Both the position numbers and the translations under genes were made by a program. From Streptomyces longwoodensis (GTDB lineage: Bacteria > Actinomycetota > Actinomycetes > Streptomycetales > Streptomycetaceae), in assembly GCF_001514125.1 (NCBI RefSeq), contig NZ_KQ948549.1, positions 505,081-569,080 of the forward strand: DNA of 64,000 nucleotides, written 5' to 3'. The notes below the pieces were generated by a model. It was not told the DNA's origin. It worked only from the letters and a program-made list of their open reading frames with translations, and searched no databases. Shown piece after piece: positions 43,366 to 51,750 of the stretch. How positions within the stretch are numbered: position 1 is the first letter of the stretch; each line of letters starts with the position of its first letter.

Positions 43366-43418
43366 GCCGAGCGGGCGGGGAACGAGGCAGTGCCCCGGAT
43401 GCCGGGCGGGGCGCGCCC

Positions 43419-43772
43419 TCAGGCCTCCTCCAGCAGGCGGACCAGCACCGCGGCGTGGCTGCGCCCCGGGTCCTTCGCCGACGTCAGCAGCGTCACCGGC
43501 CCCTCGCGGACCGACTCCCGCAGCCCGTCCAGGAGTTCGGCCGCCCCGGGCGCGGCGAGCTCGTCCTCGTAGCGGGCGGCGAACTCCTCGTAGGAGCCCT
43601 CGCCCGCGTGGTACCAGCGGCGCAGCTCCGCGGACGGGGTCAGGCCCTTGGGCCACTCGTCGACGTGGGCGGCGTCCTTGGACACGCCGCGCGGCCACAG
43701 CCGGTCCACCAGGACGCGCAGGCCGTCGGCGGGTTCGGGATCGTCGTACACACGGCGCACTCGTACGCTCAC
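43419..43772 (-). CDS. DUF488 family protein
   Basis: A 117-residue DUF488 protein (YeaO-like). It reads RVRRVYDDPEPADGLRVLVDRLWPRGVSK, then WPKGLTPSAELRRWYH, and ends with VTLLTSAKDPGRSHAAVLVRLLEE. Structure work on relatives suggests a small alpha/beta fold with rhodanese-like features; the function is unknown. GTG 43772 is chosen with AAAGG seven bases upstream. It is convergent with the FAD dehydrogenase and divergent from the M1 peptidase. Confidence 0.88.
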   Translation of the reverse strand: MSVRVRRVYDDPEPADGLRVLVDRLWPRGVSKDAAHVDEWPKGLTPSAELRRWYHAGEGSYEEFAARYEDELAAPGAAELLDGLRESVREGPVTLLTSAKDPGRSHAAVLVRLLEEA

Positions 43773-44033
43773 CGGCGGGCCTTTCGACGGGTTCGACGCA
43801 GCGGACGGTCGACGCAGCGGACGGGGGAGGGACAGCGGGGTCGCGGGACCGTCCGGAGCGTACTGCCGGCCGTCCGCGCGCGCCGGGCGTGACGCGGCGT
43901 GACTTGACCCGATCATGGGTGAGGGCGCGGCTTGCCGGCCCTACGCTGTGGGACGAATTGATCACCGCCACCCCCGACGGAGCGACCCTCCACCCCGGGT
44001 GGAGCGCCCCTGCCGACCCGTTCAGGAGAGCTT

Positions 44034-45464
44034 GTGACCCGATCCCGGCCCCCGAGGCCCAGCCACCGTCCCGCGCACGGCGCGCGCCGCCGGGCCCTCA
44101 CGGCGACCGTCCCCCTGGCCCTCACCGCGCTGCTCGCCTCCGCGAGTCCCGCGGGGGCCACCACGACGGGCGGCGCCGGGGCCGGCGACCCGTACTTCCC
44201 GCTCGCCGGGAACGGCGGCTACCACGTGGCGCACTACGACCTCGACCTGCGCTACGACACGGCGACGCGGCACCTCGACGGCACCGCCGTCCTCACCGCC
44301 CGCGCCACCCGGCGGCTCACCCGCTTCGACCTCGACCTCAGCGGCCTGAAGATCACCGGCCTCACCGTCGACCACGCCCCGGCCGCGCACCGGCGCGACG
44401 GCCAGGAACTCGTCGTCACCCCGCGCCGGGCCCTGCGCAAGGGCCAGACCTTCCGGGTGACCGTCACCTACCGGGGGACCCCGAAGCCGGTCACCGACCC
44501 GGACGGCTCCACGGACGGCTGGATCGCCACCGACGACGGCGCCTTCGTCGCGGGCGAGCCCCAGGGCGCGATGACGTGGTTCCCCGCCAACAACCACCCC
44601 ACCGACAAGTCGTCGTACGACATCACGGTGACCGTCCCGCAGGGACGCACCGCCGTCGCCAACGGCGTCCTGGTCGGCCGGCGCACCCACCAGGGCCGGA
44701 CCACGTTCCACTGGCGCCAGAGCGAGCCGATGGCCGCCTACCTGGCCACCGCCACCGTCGGCACCTTCCAGGTCCGGCAGTACACCACCCGCGACGGCAT
44801 CCGCGTCTACGACGCCGTCGACCCCCGCGAGGCCACCGCCGCCGCGCCGGTGCTGAAGAAGCTGCCGTCCGTGCTGGAGTGGGAGAGCCGCCTCTTCGGC
44901 CCGTACCCCTTCCGCAGCGCCGGCTCGATCGTCGACCACGCGCCCGACGTCGGCTACGCCCTGGAGACCCAGGGGCGGCCCGTCTACGACAGCGCGCCCG
45001 ACGTGGACACCCTGGTGCACGAGAACGCCCACCAGTGGTTCGGCGACTCCGTGTCCCTCACCTCGTGGAAGGACATCTGGCTCAACGAGGGCTTCGCCAC
45101 CTACGCCGAGTGGCTCTACGAGGAGCAGCACGGCGGCGACAGCGCGCAGAAGACCTTCGACGCGCTGTACGCCCGCCCGGCCGGCGACCCCCTGTGGGCC
45201 TACCCGCCCGGCGACCCCGGCGATGGTGCGAACCTGTTCGGCACCCCCGTCTACGCCCGCGGTGCCATGGTCCTGCACGCCCTGCGCACCGCCGTGGGCG
45301 ACCGGGCCTTCTACCGCGTCCTGCGCGCCTGGGCGAGCGAGCACCGGTACGGCCACGGCACCACCGCCGACTTCGAGCGGCTGGCCGAGCGCGTCTCCGG
45401 CAAGGACCTGGACGCCGTGTTCACGACCTGGCTCCACACCCGGGGCAAGCCGAGCCGCCCGTAG
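44034..45464 (+). CDS. secreted M1 family metallopeptidase
   Basis: A 476-residue aminopeptidase of the gluzincin M1 family. The zinc motif is H329-E330-x-x-H333 with E352 in NEGFATYAEW. The exopeptidase motif is GYALETQ instead of GAMEN, as usual for the short secreted actinobacterial type. A twin-arginine-like signal (RRRALTATVPLALTALLASASPAGA) directs export, with mature protein starting near 41-43. It lacks the large C-terminal domain of PepN, so is of the compact type. GTG 44034 follows GGAGAG. A hairpin terminator follows its stop. Confidence 0.92.
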   Translation: MTRSRPPRPSHRPAHGARRRALTATVPLALTALLASASPAGATTTGGAGAGDPYFPLAGNGGYHVAHYDLDLRYDTATRHLDGTAVLTARATRRLTRFDLDLSGLKITGLTVDHAPAAHRRDGQELVVTPRRALRKGQTFRVTVTYRGTPKPVTDPDGSTDGWIATDDGAFVAGEPQGAMTWFPANNHPTDKSSYDITVTVPQGRTAVANGVLVGRRTHQGRTTFHWRQSEPMAAYLATATVGTFQVRQYTTRDGIRVYDAVDPREATAAAPVLKKLPSVLEWESRLFGPYPFRSAGSIVDHAPDVGYALETQGRPVYDSAPDVDTLVHENAHQWFGDSVSLTSWKDIWLNEGFATYAEWLYEEQHGGDSAQKTFDALYARPAGDPLWAYPPGDPGDGANLFGTPVYARGAMVLHALRTAVGDRAFYRVLRAWASEHRYGHGTTADFERLAERVSGKDLDAVFTTWLHTRGKPSRP

Positions 45465-45469
45465 GGCCG

Positions 45470-45490
45470 TTCGGCCCGGCGTGGGCCGAA
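45470..45490 (+). terminator. hairpin terminator after M1 peptidase
   Basis: Perfect 8-bp stem TTCGGCCC / GGGCCGAA with loop GGCGT, 5 nt after the stop of the M1 gene. Confidence 0.65.
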
Positions 45491-45532
45491 GGCGCCGCGG
45501 ATGCCGACGGGTTGCACGGGTTGCGCGGAAAT

Positions 45533-45587
45533 CGACCGGTCCCGCGGAAGCCGACCGGACCCGCCGGGCCGACCGGTCCCGCGAAGC
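45533..45587. repeat. 18-bp degenerate tandem repeat
   Basis: Three tandem units starting CGACCGG (45533-45551 of 19 bp, 45552-45569, 45570-45587). Unit 3 is CGACCGGTCCCGCGAAGC; the others differ at a few bases. They lie in the promoter/leader of the L,D-transpeptidase gene (starts 45625). No known binding site is recognised. Confidence 0.7.
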
Positions 45588-45624
45588 TGACCAGTTCCTC
45601 ACATCCGTCGGCCAAGGTCGAGAC

Positions 45625-46362
45625 ATGATCGCGCACCGACCCCGGGCCGCCCTGCTCGCCGTCCTCTTCCTGCTCACCGGGTGCGGCGGCGGCGCGGCGG
45701 CCTCCCCGGGGCCCGCCGCCGCGCCGGCCCGGCCCGGCACCCCGCCCGCGCCCACCGCGACGGTGCGCGCGGCGCCGGCGCGGATACCCGGCCTCGGGCC
45801 CTCGACCTGGGCCCGCGTACCGGGGACGGCCGGGCAGGTCGTCGTGGTCACCGGGCGCGGCCGGGACTCGCCGCTGTCCACGGTCGTCCTGTACCGGCGC
45901 ACCCCGGACGGCTGGCAGCCGGGACCCGCCTGGCCCGCGCACAACGCCCTGCGCGGCTGGAGCGCCCACCACACCGGCGGCGACCTGCGCAGCCCCCTGG
46001 GCGTGTTCACCCTCAGCGACGCGGGCGGACGGCGCCCCGACCCCGGCACCCGGCTGCCCTACCACCGCTCGCGCGGTTTCACCCCGCACGGCACCGGCTT
46101 CGAAGGGGAGTCCCTGGAAGGCTCCTTCGACTACGTCGTCGCCATCGACTACAACCGCCGGCCCGGCACCTCACCCCTCGACTGGACCCGGCCGCTCGGG
46201 GCGCGCCGCGGCGGCGGCATCTGGTTCCACGTCGACCACGGCGGCCCCACCCACGGCTGCGTCAGCCTCGGCGAGGCACCGATGAAGGACCTGCTGCGCG
46301 CACTCGACCCCGCCCTCCACCCGGTCGTCGTGATGGGCGACCATGCCTTCCTCGCCCGCTGA
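45625..46362 (+). CDS. L,D-transpeptidase family lipoprotein
   Basis: A 245-residue exported lipoprotein. The signal ends with the lipobox LLTGC (Cys20), followed by a Pro/Ala-rich linker. The C-terminal YkuD-like domain (about 65-240) has HVDHGGPTHGCVSLGEAPM, with the catalytic Cys in THGCVSL. The family forms 3-3 crosslinks in peptidoglycan or attaches proteins; this branch, with a GRG-rich start and long insert, may instead be a hydrolase. It precedes a two-component system by 41 nt, suggesting the pair senses or controls cell-wall state. Confidence 0.87.
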   Translation: MIAHRPRAALLAVLFLLTGCGGGAAASPGPAAAPARPGTPPAPTATVRAAPARIPGLGPSTWARVPGTAGQVVVVTGRGRDSPLSTVVLYRRTPDGWQPGPAWPAHNALRGWSAHHTGGDLRSPLGVFTLSDAGGRRPDPGTRLPYHRSRGFTPHGTGFEGESLEGSFDYVVAIDYNRRPGTSPLDWTRPLGARRGGGIWFHVDHGGPTHGCVSLGEAPMKDLLRALDPALHPVVVMGDHAFLAR

Positions 46363-46403
46363 GCGGACGAGCACCCCGTCCGCCGACCGAAGGGGACCGT
46401 CCC

Positions 46404-47099
46404 GTGTGCGCCCACGTACTCGTCGCCGAGGACGACGCGATGCAGGCCGAACTCATCCGCCGCACCCTCCTGGCCGAGGGGCACACCGCCACCGTCGTCC
46501 ACGACGGGCCCGCCGCGCTGGACACCGCCCGCCGCCTCGGCCCCGACCTCGTGGTGCTCGACCTGATGCTGCCCGGCCTCGACGGCTTCGAGGTGTGCCG
46601 GACGCTGCGCCGCGAGGGCGACGTGCCCGTGCTGATGCTCACCGCCCGCACCGCCGAGGACGACGTCCTGCTCGGCCTGGACCTCGGCGCCGACGACTAC
46701 ATGACCAAGCCGTACAGCCCGCGCGAGCTGATGGCGCGGATCCGCACGGTGCTGCGGCGCGGCGGCCGGGCCGCGGGACGGCGCGAGGACCCCGTGCTGC
46801 GGGCGGCGGGCCTGGTCGTCGACCCCGCCCGCCACGAGGTGCGGTGCGACGGCGTGCCCGTGGAGTGCACCCCGGCCGAGTTCCAGATCCTGCTGGCCCT
46901 GGTCGGCGAACCCGAACGGGTCTTCACCCGGCGCCAGTTGCTCCAGTGCACCAGCGGCTTCGACCGGGCGTCCACGGAGCGGGCCATCGACGTGCACATC
47001 ATGAACCTGCGCAAGAAGACCGAGGCCGACCCGCGCCGCCCGGCCCGGCTGCTCACCGTCTTCGGCGTCGGCTACAAGCTCAGCGGCGGCCCCGGGTGA
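46404..47099 (+). CDS. OmpR-family response regulator
   Basis: A 231-residue response regulator. The receiver has acidic pocket D10/D11, phosphoacceptor D53 (VLDLMLPGLDG), Thr in MLTART and Lys in TKPYSPREL. A winged-helix DNA-binding domain (about 130-228) ends with VFGVGYKL. GTG 46404 is the start. Its stop overlaps the kinase start (GTGA), so both are translationally coupled. Targets may include the adjacent transpeptidase and peptidase genes. Confidence 0.94.
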   Translation: MCAHVLVAEDDAMQAELIRRTLLAEGHTATVVHDGPAALDTARRLGPDLVVLDLMLPGLDGFEVCRTLRREGDVPVLMLTARTAEDDVLLGLDLGADDYMTKPYSPRELMARIRTVLRRGGRAAGRREDPVLRAAGLVVDPARHEVRCDGVPVECTPAEFQILLALVGEPERVFTRRQLLQCTSGFDRASTERAIDVHIMNLRKKTEADPRRPARLLTVFGVGYKLSGGPG

Positions 47100-48967
47100 C
47101 CCGGTGGCCCCGCGGTCGGGCCCGACGTCCCCGCCGGGCCCGGATACCGGTCCGCAAGCGCCTGCTGGTGCGGCTGCTGATCGCCTCGGTGCTGATCGCG
47201 GTCTGCTCGGTGGCCGCCACCACCTGGCTGGCCATCGAGACCACCACCCGCGCCCTGAAGGAGGAACAGGGCCAGGCCCTCGCCGACGACATGGACATCC
47301 TCGCCCGGCTCAGCGGCTACGCCGCCACCCACCCCGACTGGCGGGACGTCCGGGCCACCGTACGGGCCCTGTCCGCGCGGACCGGCCGCCGCATCGCCCT
47401 GACCACCGCCGACCGCACCCCGCTCGCCGACTCCGCCCCGCCCGGCACCTCCCTGCCGCCCCGCGCAGCCGCCACCGTCGACCCGCTGCACACCGACACC
47501 TACTCCGAGCGCGGCGCACAGCGCACCGGCATCGACCCGCGCGCGGTCGGCCCGTACCGGCTCACCACCGCGGAGCGCACCGCGCTCGACGACCTCGCCC
47601 GGGTCCGGCAGCGCTGCCTCACCCGCTACGGCCTCGCCACCACCCTCACCCGCGTCCCGAGCGGGCGCCCGGTCGTCACCGAGGACACCGGGACGACCGG
47701 GGCCGCCGGAGCCGACCTCGACGCCACCGACTGCGCCGACGGCCGGCTCAACACCCCGACGCCGACCGAGGCGAAGGCCCTGCGCGCCCTCCAGGACCAG
47801 GCCGGCAGCTGTCTGACCAGGCTCGGCCTGAGCGCCGGCACCCCGCTGTACCTCGTCGTGGACGTCACCGAGGGCCTCGTCCCCGCCTTCGCCGCGAAGT
47901 TCTCCTCGGCCCGCGACACCCGGGCCCTGCACACCGTGCAGGCCTGCGTCGACGCCGCCCGCCGCGCCCAGCTCGACCCCTACGTCGCCCCGGTCGCCGA
48001 GCTGTTCCTCGGCGGCGGCGCGGGCGACGCGCCGCCCCGCTTCGACATGTCCCCGGCCAACAAGGCGAAGGTCGCCGGGGCCGCGGGCCTGGTCCTCGCC
48101 GTGACCGTCGCGGTGACCGCCGTGGTCGCCACCCGCCTCGTCCGCCCGCTGCGCGCCCTGACCGAGGCCGCCCAGCAGCCGCCCGAGGCGCACGCACGCG
48201 TACCCGTCACCACCCGCGACGAGACCGGCATCCTCGCCGAGGCGTTCAACGACCTCGCCGAGCGCCGCGAGCGCCTGGAGGCCCAGCGCAAGGCCCTGGT
48301 CAGCGACATCGCCCACGAGCTGCGCAGCCCGCTGACCAACATCCGCGGCTGGCTGGAGGTCACCCGCGACGGCCTCGTCGACCCCGACCCGCAGCTGCTG
48401 TCCGCGCTGCACGAGGAGGCACTCGTGCTCCAGCGGGTCATCGACGACCTGCGCGACCTCGCCGACGCCGATGCCGGGACCCTGCGCCTGCACCCCGAGC
48501 CCGTGCCCGCCGACGAGCTGATCGCCCAGGTCGCCGCGGCCCACCGCGTCGCCGCCGACACCGCCGGCGTCACCCTGCGCACCCGGGCGGACGGCACCCC
48601 CTGGCTGGACGCCGACCCGGTACGGCTGCGCCAGGCCCTCGGCAACCTCGTCACCAACGCCGTACGGCACACCCCCCGGGGCGGCACGGTCACCCTGACC
48701 GCGGGCCGCGAGGGGGACCGGGTGGTGCTGGAGGTCGCCGACACCGGCTCCGGCATCGCGCCCGAGGACCTGCCGCACGTCTTCGAGCGCTTCTGGCGGG
48801 CCGAGAAGTCCCGCAGCCGCCGCACCGGGGGCAGCGGGCTCGGCCTGTCCATCGTGCGGCACCTCGTCGCGGCGCACGGCGGCACCGCCGAGGCGCGCAG
48901 CACACCGGGCCGGGGCAGCGCCTTCACCCTGCGCCTGCCTGCGGCGACGGCCCCGCGGGACCCCTGA
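47096..48967 (+). CDS. sensor histidine kinase with four-Cys extracytoplasmic domain
   Basis: A 623-residue HK. TM1 is about 24-45 and TM2 about 325-345. A large external domain lies between, and HAMP follows. HisKA carries H407 (DIAHELRSPLTNIRGW), and HATPase_c has N, G1 (DTGSGIAPEDLPHVFERFWR) and G2 (GGSGLGLSIV) boxes. The external domain has four cysteines, C174, C213, C239 and C284. C174 and C239 each sit in the same motif, CLTRxGL, which suggests an internal duplication and possible disulfides. It is coupled to the upstream regulator. The signal is unknown; envelope or redox stress is possible. Confidence 0.93.
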   Translation: MTRWPRGRARRPRRARIPVRKRLLVRLLIASVLIAVCSVAATTWLAIETTTRALKEEQGQALADDMDILARLSGYAATHPDWRDVRATVRALSARTGRRIALTTADRTPLADSAPPGTSLPPRAAATVDPLHTDTYSERGAQRTGIDPRAVGPYRLTTAERTALDDLARVRQRCLTRYGLATTLTRVPSGRPVVTEDTGTTGAAGADLDATDCADGRLNTPTPTEAKALRALQDQAGSCLTRLGLSAGTPLYLVVDVTEGLVPAFAAKFSSARDTRALHTVQACVDAARRAQLDPYVAPVAELFLGGGAGDAPPRFDMSPANKAKVAGAAGLVLAVTVAVTAVVATRLVRPLRALTEAAQQPPEAHARVPVTTRDETGILAEAFNDLAERRERLEAQRKALVSDIAHELRSPLTNIRGWLEVTRDGLVDPDPQLLSALHEEALVLQRVIDDLRDLADADAGTLRLHPEPVPADELIAQVAAAHRVAADTAGVTLRTRADGTPWLDADPVRLRQALGNLVTNAVRHTPRGGTVTLTAGREGDRVVLEVADTGSGIAPEDLPHVFERFWRAEKSRSRRTGGSGLGLSIVRHLVAAHGGTAEARSTPGRGSAFTLRLPAATAPRDP

Positions 48968-49024
48968 TTCCGCACGCCGCCGCGGGGTACCCCGGTGGCC
49001 GTACGGCGCACAGGAGGTGACGCG

Positions 49025-49483
49025 ATGAGCCCGTCGACCGGCACGGCCGACCTGCCGGTGGCGCACGGCCTGGAGGAGCTGACCCGCCTGATGGAGCGGC
49101 GGCGGGGACTGTACGTCCGCTGGTCGCGGGGTCCCGGGGTCGACCTCGGCCGCACGTCCAGCGTCGACGAGCTGACCGGCGTGCGGATGCCCGGCCTGTC
49201 GGCCAACCCGCTGGACGTGGAGGACTGGTGGGGCGACCGGCCGCTCGTCCTGTGGGCGGCCCGCCGGCTGTACGACTACGCCCACCTGCCCCACGAGAAG
49301 GGCCCCGGCGTGCGCCCCTGGGTCCTCGCCGGGCGCGAGCGGGGCCGGGGCCCCGACAACGAGCCGCTCGTGGCGGAGGTCGAGCCGCTGTGCTGGATCG
49401 ACGACGCGGTGATCGACGAGGCCCGCGCACAGGTCGCCGCCCAGGAGCACGCGTGGGGCCCGCTGCGCCGCGGGGGGAGCTGA
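49025..49483 (+). CDS. DUF6098-like hypothetical protein
   Basis: A 152-residue soluble protein, probably the DUF6098 family known in Streptomyces. It contains ELTRLMERRRGLYVRWSRGPGVD and YDYAHLPHEKGPGVRPWVLAGRERGRGPDNEPLV. No catalytic motif is recognised. The start ATG 49025 follows a perfect AGGAGGTGA at 49012-49020, indicating high translation. It begins 57 nt after the histidine kinase and may be expressed with it. Function is unknown. Confidence 0.78.
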   Translation: MSPSTGTADLPVAHGLEELTRLMERRRGLYVRWSRGPGVDLGRTSSVDELTGVRMPGLSANPLDVEDWWGDRPLVLWAARRLYDYAHLPHEKGPGVRPWVLAGRERGRGPDNEPLVAEVEPLCWIDDAVIDEARAQVAAQEHAWGPLRRGGS

Positions 49484-49516
49484 GCGGGCCCGGGGACCGC
49501 GACGGCCGCGGCCCCG

Positions 49517-50734
49517 CTACTGCTCCCGCATCCCCCAGGGGGAGCCGTACGCGGTCAGCAGGTCCAGGAAGGGGCGGGCCGGGAACGCCTCGGGGCCCAG
49601 CACGCCGGCGCCCTGCCACGCGCGCGTGGCGAGCAGCTCCAGGGCGACGACCGGGTTGACCGCCGTCTGCCACACCACGGCCTGGCTGCCGTACTCCGCC
49701 ATCGACCACTGGTTGTCGACCACGTGGTACAGGTACACCTCGCGCGGGGCGCCGTCCTTCACGCCCCGCACCCAGGTGCCCGCGCAGGTCTTGCCGTGCA
49801 TCCGCTCGCCCAGGGTCGCCGGGTCGGGCAGACAGGCGGCGACCACGTCCCGGGGCGAGACCCGGACCGGCCCGTCGGCGCTCGGCACGGTCACCGGCGC
49901 GGTGCCGTCCAGGCCCAGCCGGTGCAGGGTACGCAGCGTGTCGATGAACTCCTGCCCGAGGCCGTACTTGAAGGTGACGCGCCGGGCCCCCACCCAGCGG
50001 GGCACGAGCAGCACCTCCTCGTGCTCGACGTTCACGCACTCGACGGGTCCGATGCCCTCGGGGAAGTCGAAGACCTCGGGCTCGCTGAACGGCTCGGTGG
50101 TGTACCAGCCCCGCTCCGCCTCGTAGACGACCGGCGGGTTCAGGCACTCCTCGATGGTGGTCCAGATGCTGAAGGACGGCGCGAAGTCCAGGCCGTCCAC
50201 GGTGAGGTTGGCGCCGTCGCGGACGCCGATCTCCTCGATCTCGTCGAACAGCTCGTCGGCGGCGTGCCGGGCGAAGACGTCCGACAGGCCCGGCTCGACG
50301 CCCATGCCCACCAGCGCGAGCGCCCCGGCCTCCTCCCACGCGGCGGCCTCGGCGAACTGCTCGTCGCCGAGCTTCACCCCGCACTCCTCGTACGGCCGCT
50401 CCCCGTGCGGCCGGGACAGGGACATCGCCATGTCGACATAGGTGGCGCCGGCCGCGCGCGCCGCCCGGAACAGCGGCATCACGAACCGCGGGTCGGTCGC
50501 GTTGAGCAGCACGTCGCAGCCGTGCCGGGCGAGCAGCGCGGTCACGGCCCCCTCGTCGCTCGCGTCGACGCGCTCGGCCACGAAGCGGCCGTCGCCGTCG
50601 AGGGCCGCCACCGCCGCGGCCGAGCGGGCCGGGTCGTAGTCGGCGACCACCATGGCCTCGAAGAACGTGCGGCGGGCCGCGATCCGGGTGACGGCGGTGC
50701 CGACGCCGCCGGCTCCCACGAGCAGTACACGCAT
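49517..50734 (-). CDS. saccharopine dehydrogenase / carboxynorspermidine-type enzyme
   Basis: A 405-residue NAD(P)-binding enzyme. It starts MRVLLVGAGGVGTAVTRIAARR (Rossmann fold), with a C-terminal catalytic/dimer domain including GMGVEPGLSDVFARHA. The family catalyses imine reductions in lysine or polyamine pathways: saccharopine dehydrogenase or carboxynorspermidine/carboxyspermidine synthase. No neighbour fixes the substrate. ATG 50734 follows GGGAG. It diverges from a TetR gene, which likely regulates it. Confidence 0.88.
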   Translation of the reverse strand: MRVLLVGAGGVGTAVTRIAARRTFFEAMVVADYDPARSAAAVAALDGDGRFVAERVDASDEGAVTALLARHGCDVLLNATDPRFVMPLFRAARAAGATYVDMAMSLSRPHGERPYEECGVKLGDEQFAEAAAWEEAGALALVGMGVEPGLSDVFARHAADELFDEIEEIGVRDGANLTVDGLDFAPSFSIWTTIEECLNPPVVYEAERGWYTTEPFSEPEVFDFPEGIGPVECVNVEHEEVLLVPRWVGARRVTFKYGLGQEFIDTLRTLHRLGLDGTAPVTVPSADGPVRVSPRDVVAACLPDPATLGERMHGKTCAGTWVRGVKDGAPREVYLYHVVDNQWSMAEYGSQAVVWQTAVNPVVALELLATRAWQGAGVLGPEAFPARPFLDLLTAYGSPWGMREQ

Positions 50735-50750
50735 GACAAGCACTCCCTGA

Positions 50751-50764
50751 GTCGATCTGTCGAC
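50751..50764. promoter_or_regulatory. short palindrome in the divergent saccharopine-dehydrogenase/TetR region
   Basis: GTCGA-tctg-TCGAC, 17 bp upstream of the dehydrogenase start. The 146-bp region also contains the less GC-rich 50820-50860 stretch likely to hold the TetR promoter. The palindrome arms are short, so support as an operator is modest. Confidence 0.35.
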
Positions 50765-50880
50765 TTCTCGGTTTGTCGTTCGTTGTGGTGGCGCGCCCCG
50801 CCCTGGATACAACCCGTCGCGCTCACTTAAGGTCAATGGCGTTGGCATAAGGGGATCCGCGGCAGAAGGGAGGGCCGGTC

Positions 50881-51609
50881 ATGCCGAAGCCCGTCGTCCC
50901 CGAGGAGAAGCGGCGCCGCCGCCGGCCCACCCGCGCCGGCACCGTGCTGTCCGAGAAGCTGATCGTCGACACGGCGCTGCGGCTGCTGCGCGAGCACGGC
51001 AGCACCGGGCTCACCGCCCGCCGGCTCGGCCTGGCCCTCGACTGCGACCCCAGCACGCTGTACCGGTACTTCCGGGGCATGGACGAGCTGACCCTCGCCA
51101 TCGGCGACGCCCTGATCGGGCAGGCGCTCAGCGGCTGGCGGCCGACCGGCCGGTGGCGGGCCGACCTGCACGCCGTAGGACTGCGCATCCACGCCGCCTA
51201 CGTCGCCCACCCGCAGGCGGCCCAGCTGACCGCCAGCCGGGTCACCGGACGGGCCAACGAACTGGCCGCCGACGAGGCCGTGCTGGACGTGCTGCGCCGG
51301 GCCGGCTTCCCGCTGCCCGAGACCGTGCGCGTCTACCACGCGTTCATCGACCAGACCCTGGCCTTCGCCGCCCTCGACGCGGCCTCCCTCACCCTGCCGC
51401 GCGCCTCCCAGCACGCCGACGAGGCGATGTGGCGCTCCACCTACGCCCGCCTGCCCGCCACCACCCACCCCCGCATCGCCGAGGCCGCCCCGCTGCTCGC
51501 CACCCGCATGGTGACCAGCGCGTACCCGACGGCACTGGAGATGCTGCTGGACAGCGCGCAGACCCGCCTGGAAGCGCTGGGCGGGGGCGACGGCGGGGGA
51601 GGGAACTGA
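50881..51609 (+). CDS. TetR/AcrR family regulator
   Basis: A 242-residue TetR protein. A basic N-terminus (EEKRRRRRPTRAG) precedes the HTH (about 22-68, LIVDTALRLLREHGSTGLTARRLGLALDCDPSTLYRYF), and a TetR_C-like ligand domain follows. It ends in a Gly-rich tail. It is divergent from the saccharopine-dehydrogenase-like gene, the probable target. The effector could be the amino acid or polyamine substrate. Confidence 0.9.
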   Translation: MPKPVVPEEKRRRRRPTRAGTVLSEKLIVDTALRLLREHGSTGLTARRLGLALDCDPSTLYRYFRGMDELTLAIGDALIGQALSGWRPTGRWRADLHAVGLRIHAAYVAHPQAAQLTASRVTGRANELAADEAVLDVLRRAGFPLPETVRVYHAFIDQTLAFAALDAASLTLPRASQHADEAMWRSTYARLPATTHPRIAEAAPLLATRMVTSAYPTALEMLLDSAQTRLEALGGGDGGGGN

Positions 51610-51679
51610 CGGCGGACCCGGGCGAGCGGGTGTGCGGCGGACGAAAGCGAGCGGCCGTCCCCATCGAGCGTTTCCGCTG

Positions 51680-51750
51680 CTAGGGGGTGTCTTGTCGATC
51701 AGGCCGGATCAGGGCCGCGAGCCCGGCCTGATCGGCAAGACACCCCCTAG
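51680..51750. terminator. long hairpin with CTAG ends between convergent genes
   Basis: Arms of 28 bp (51680-51707 with the complement of 51723-51750) match at 27 positions. Both ends read CTAGGGGGTGTCTTG outward, with a 15-nt loop. The TAG stop of the ArgP gene is inside the right-end CTAG. Its position after the TetR gene and against the ArgP gene suits a bidirectional terminator, but the length and flanking CTAG also resemble a small mobile-element (MITE-like) footprint. Confidence 0.6.
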
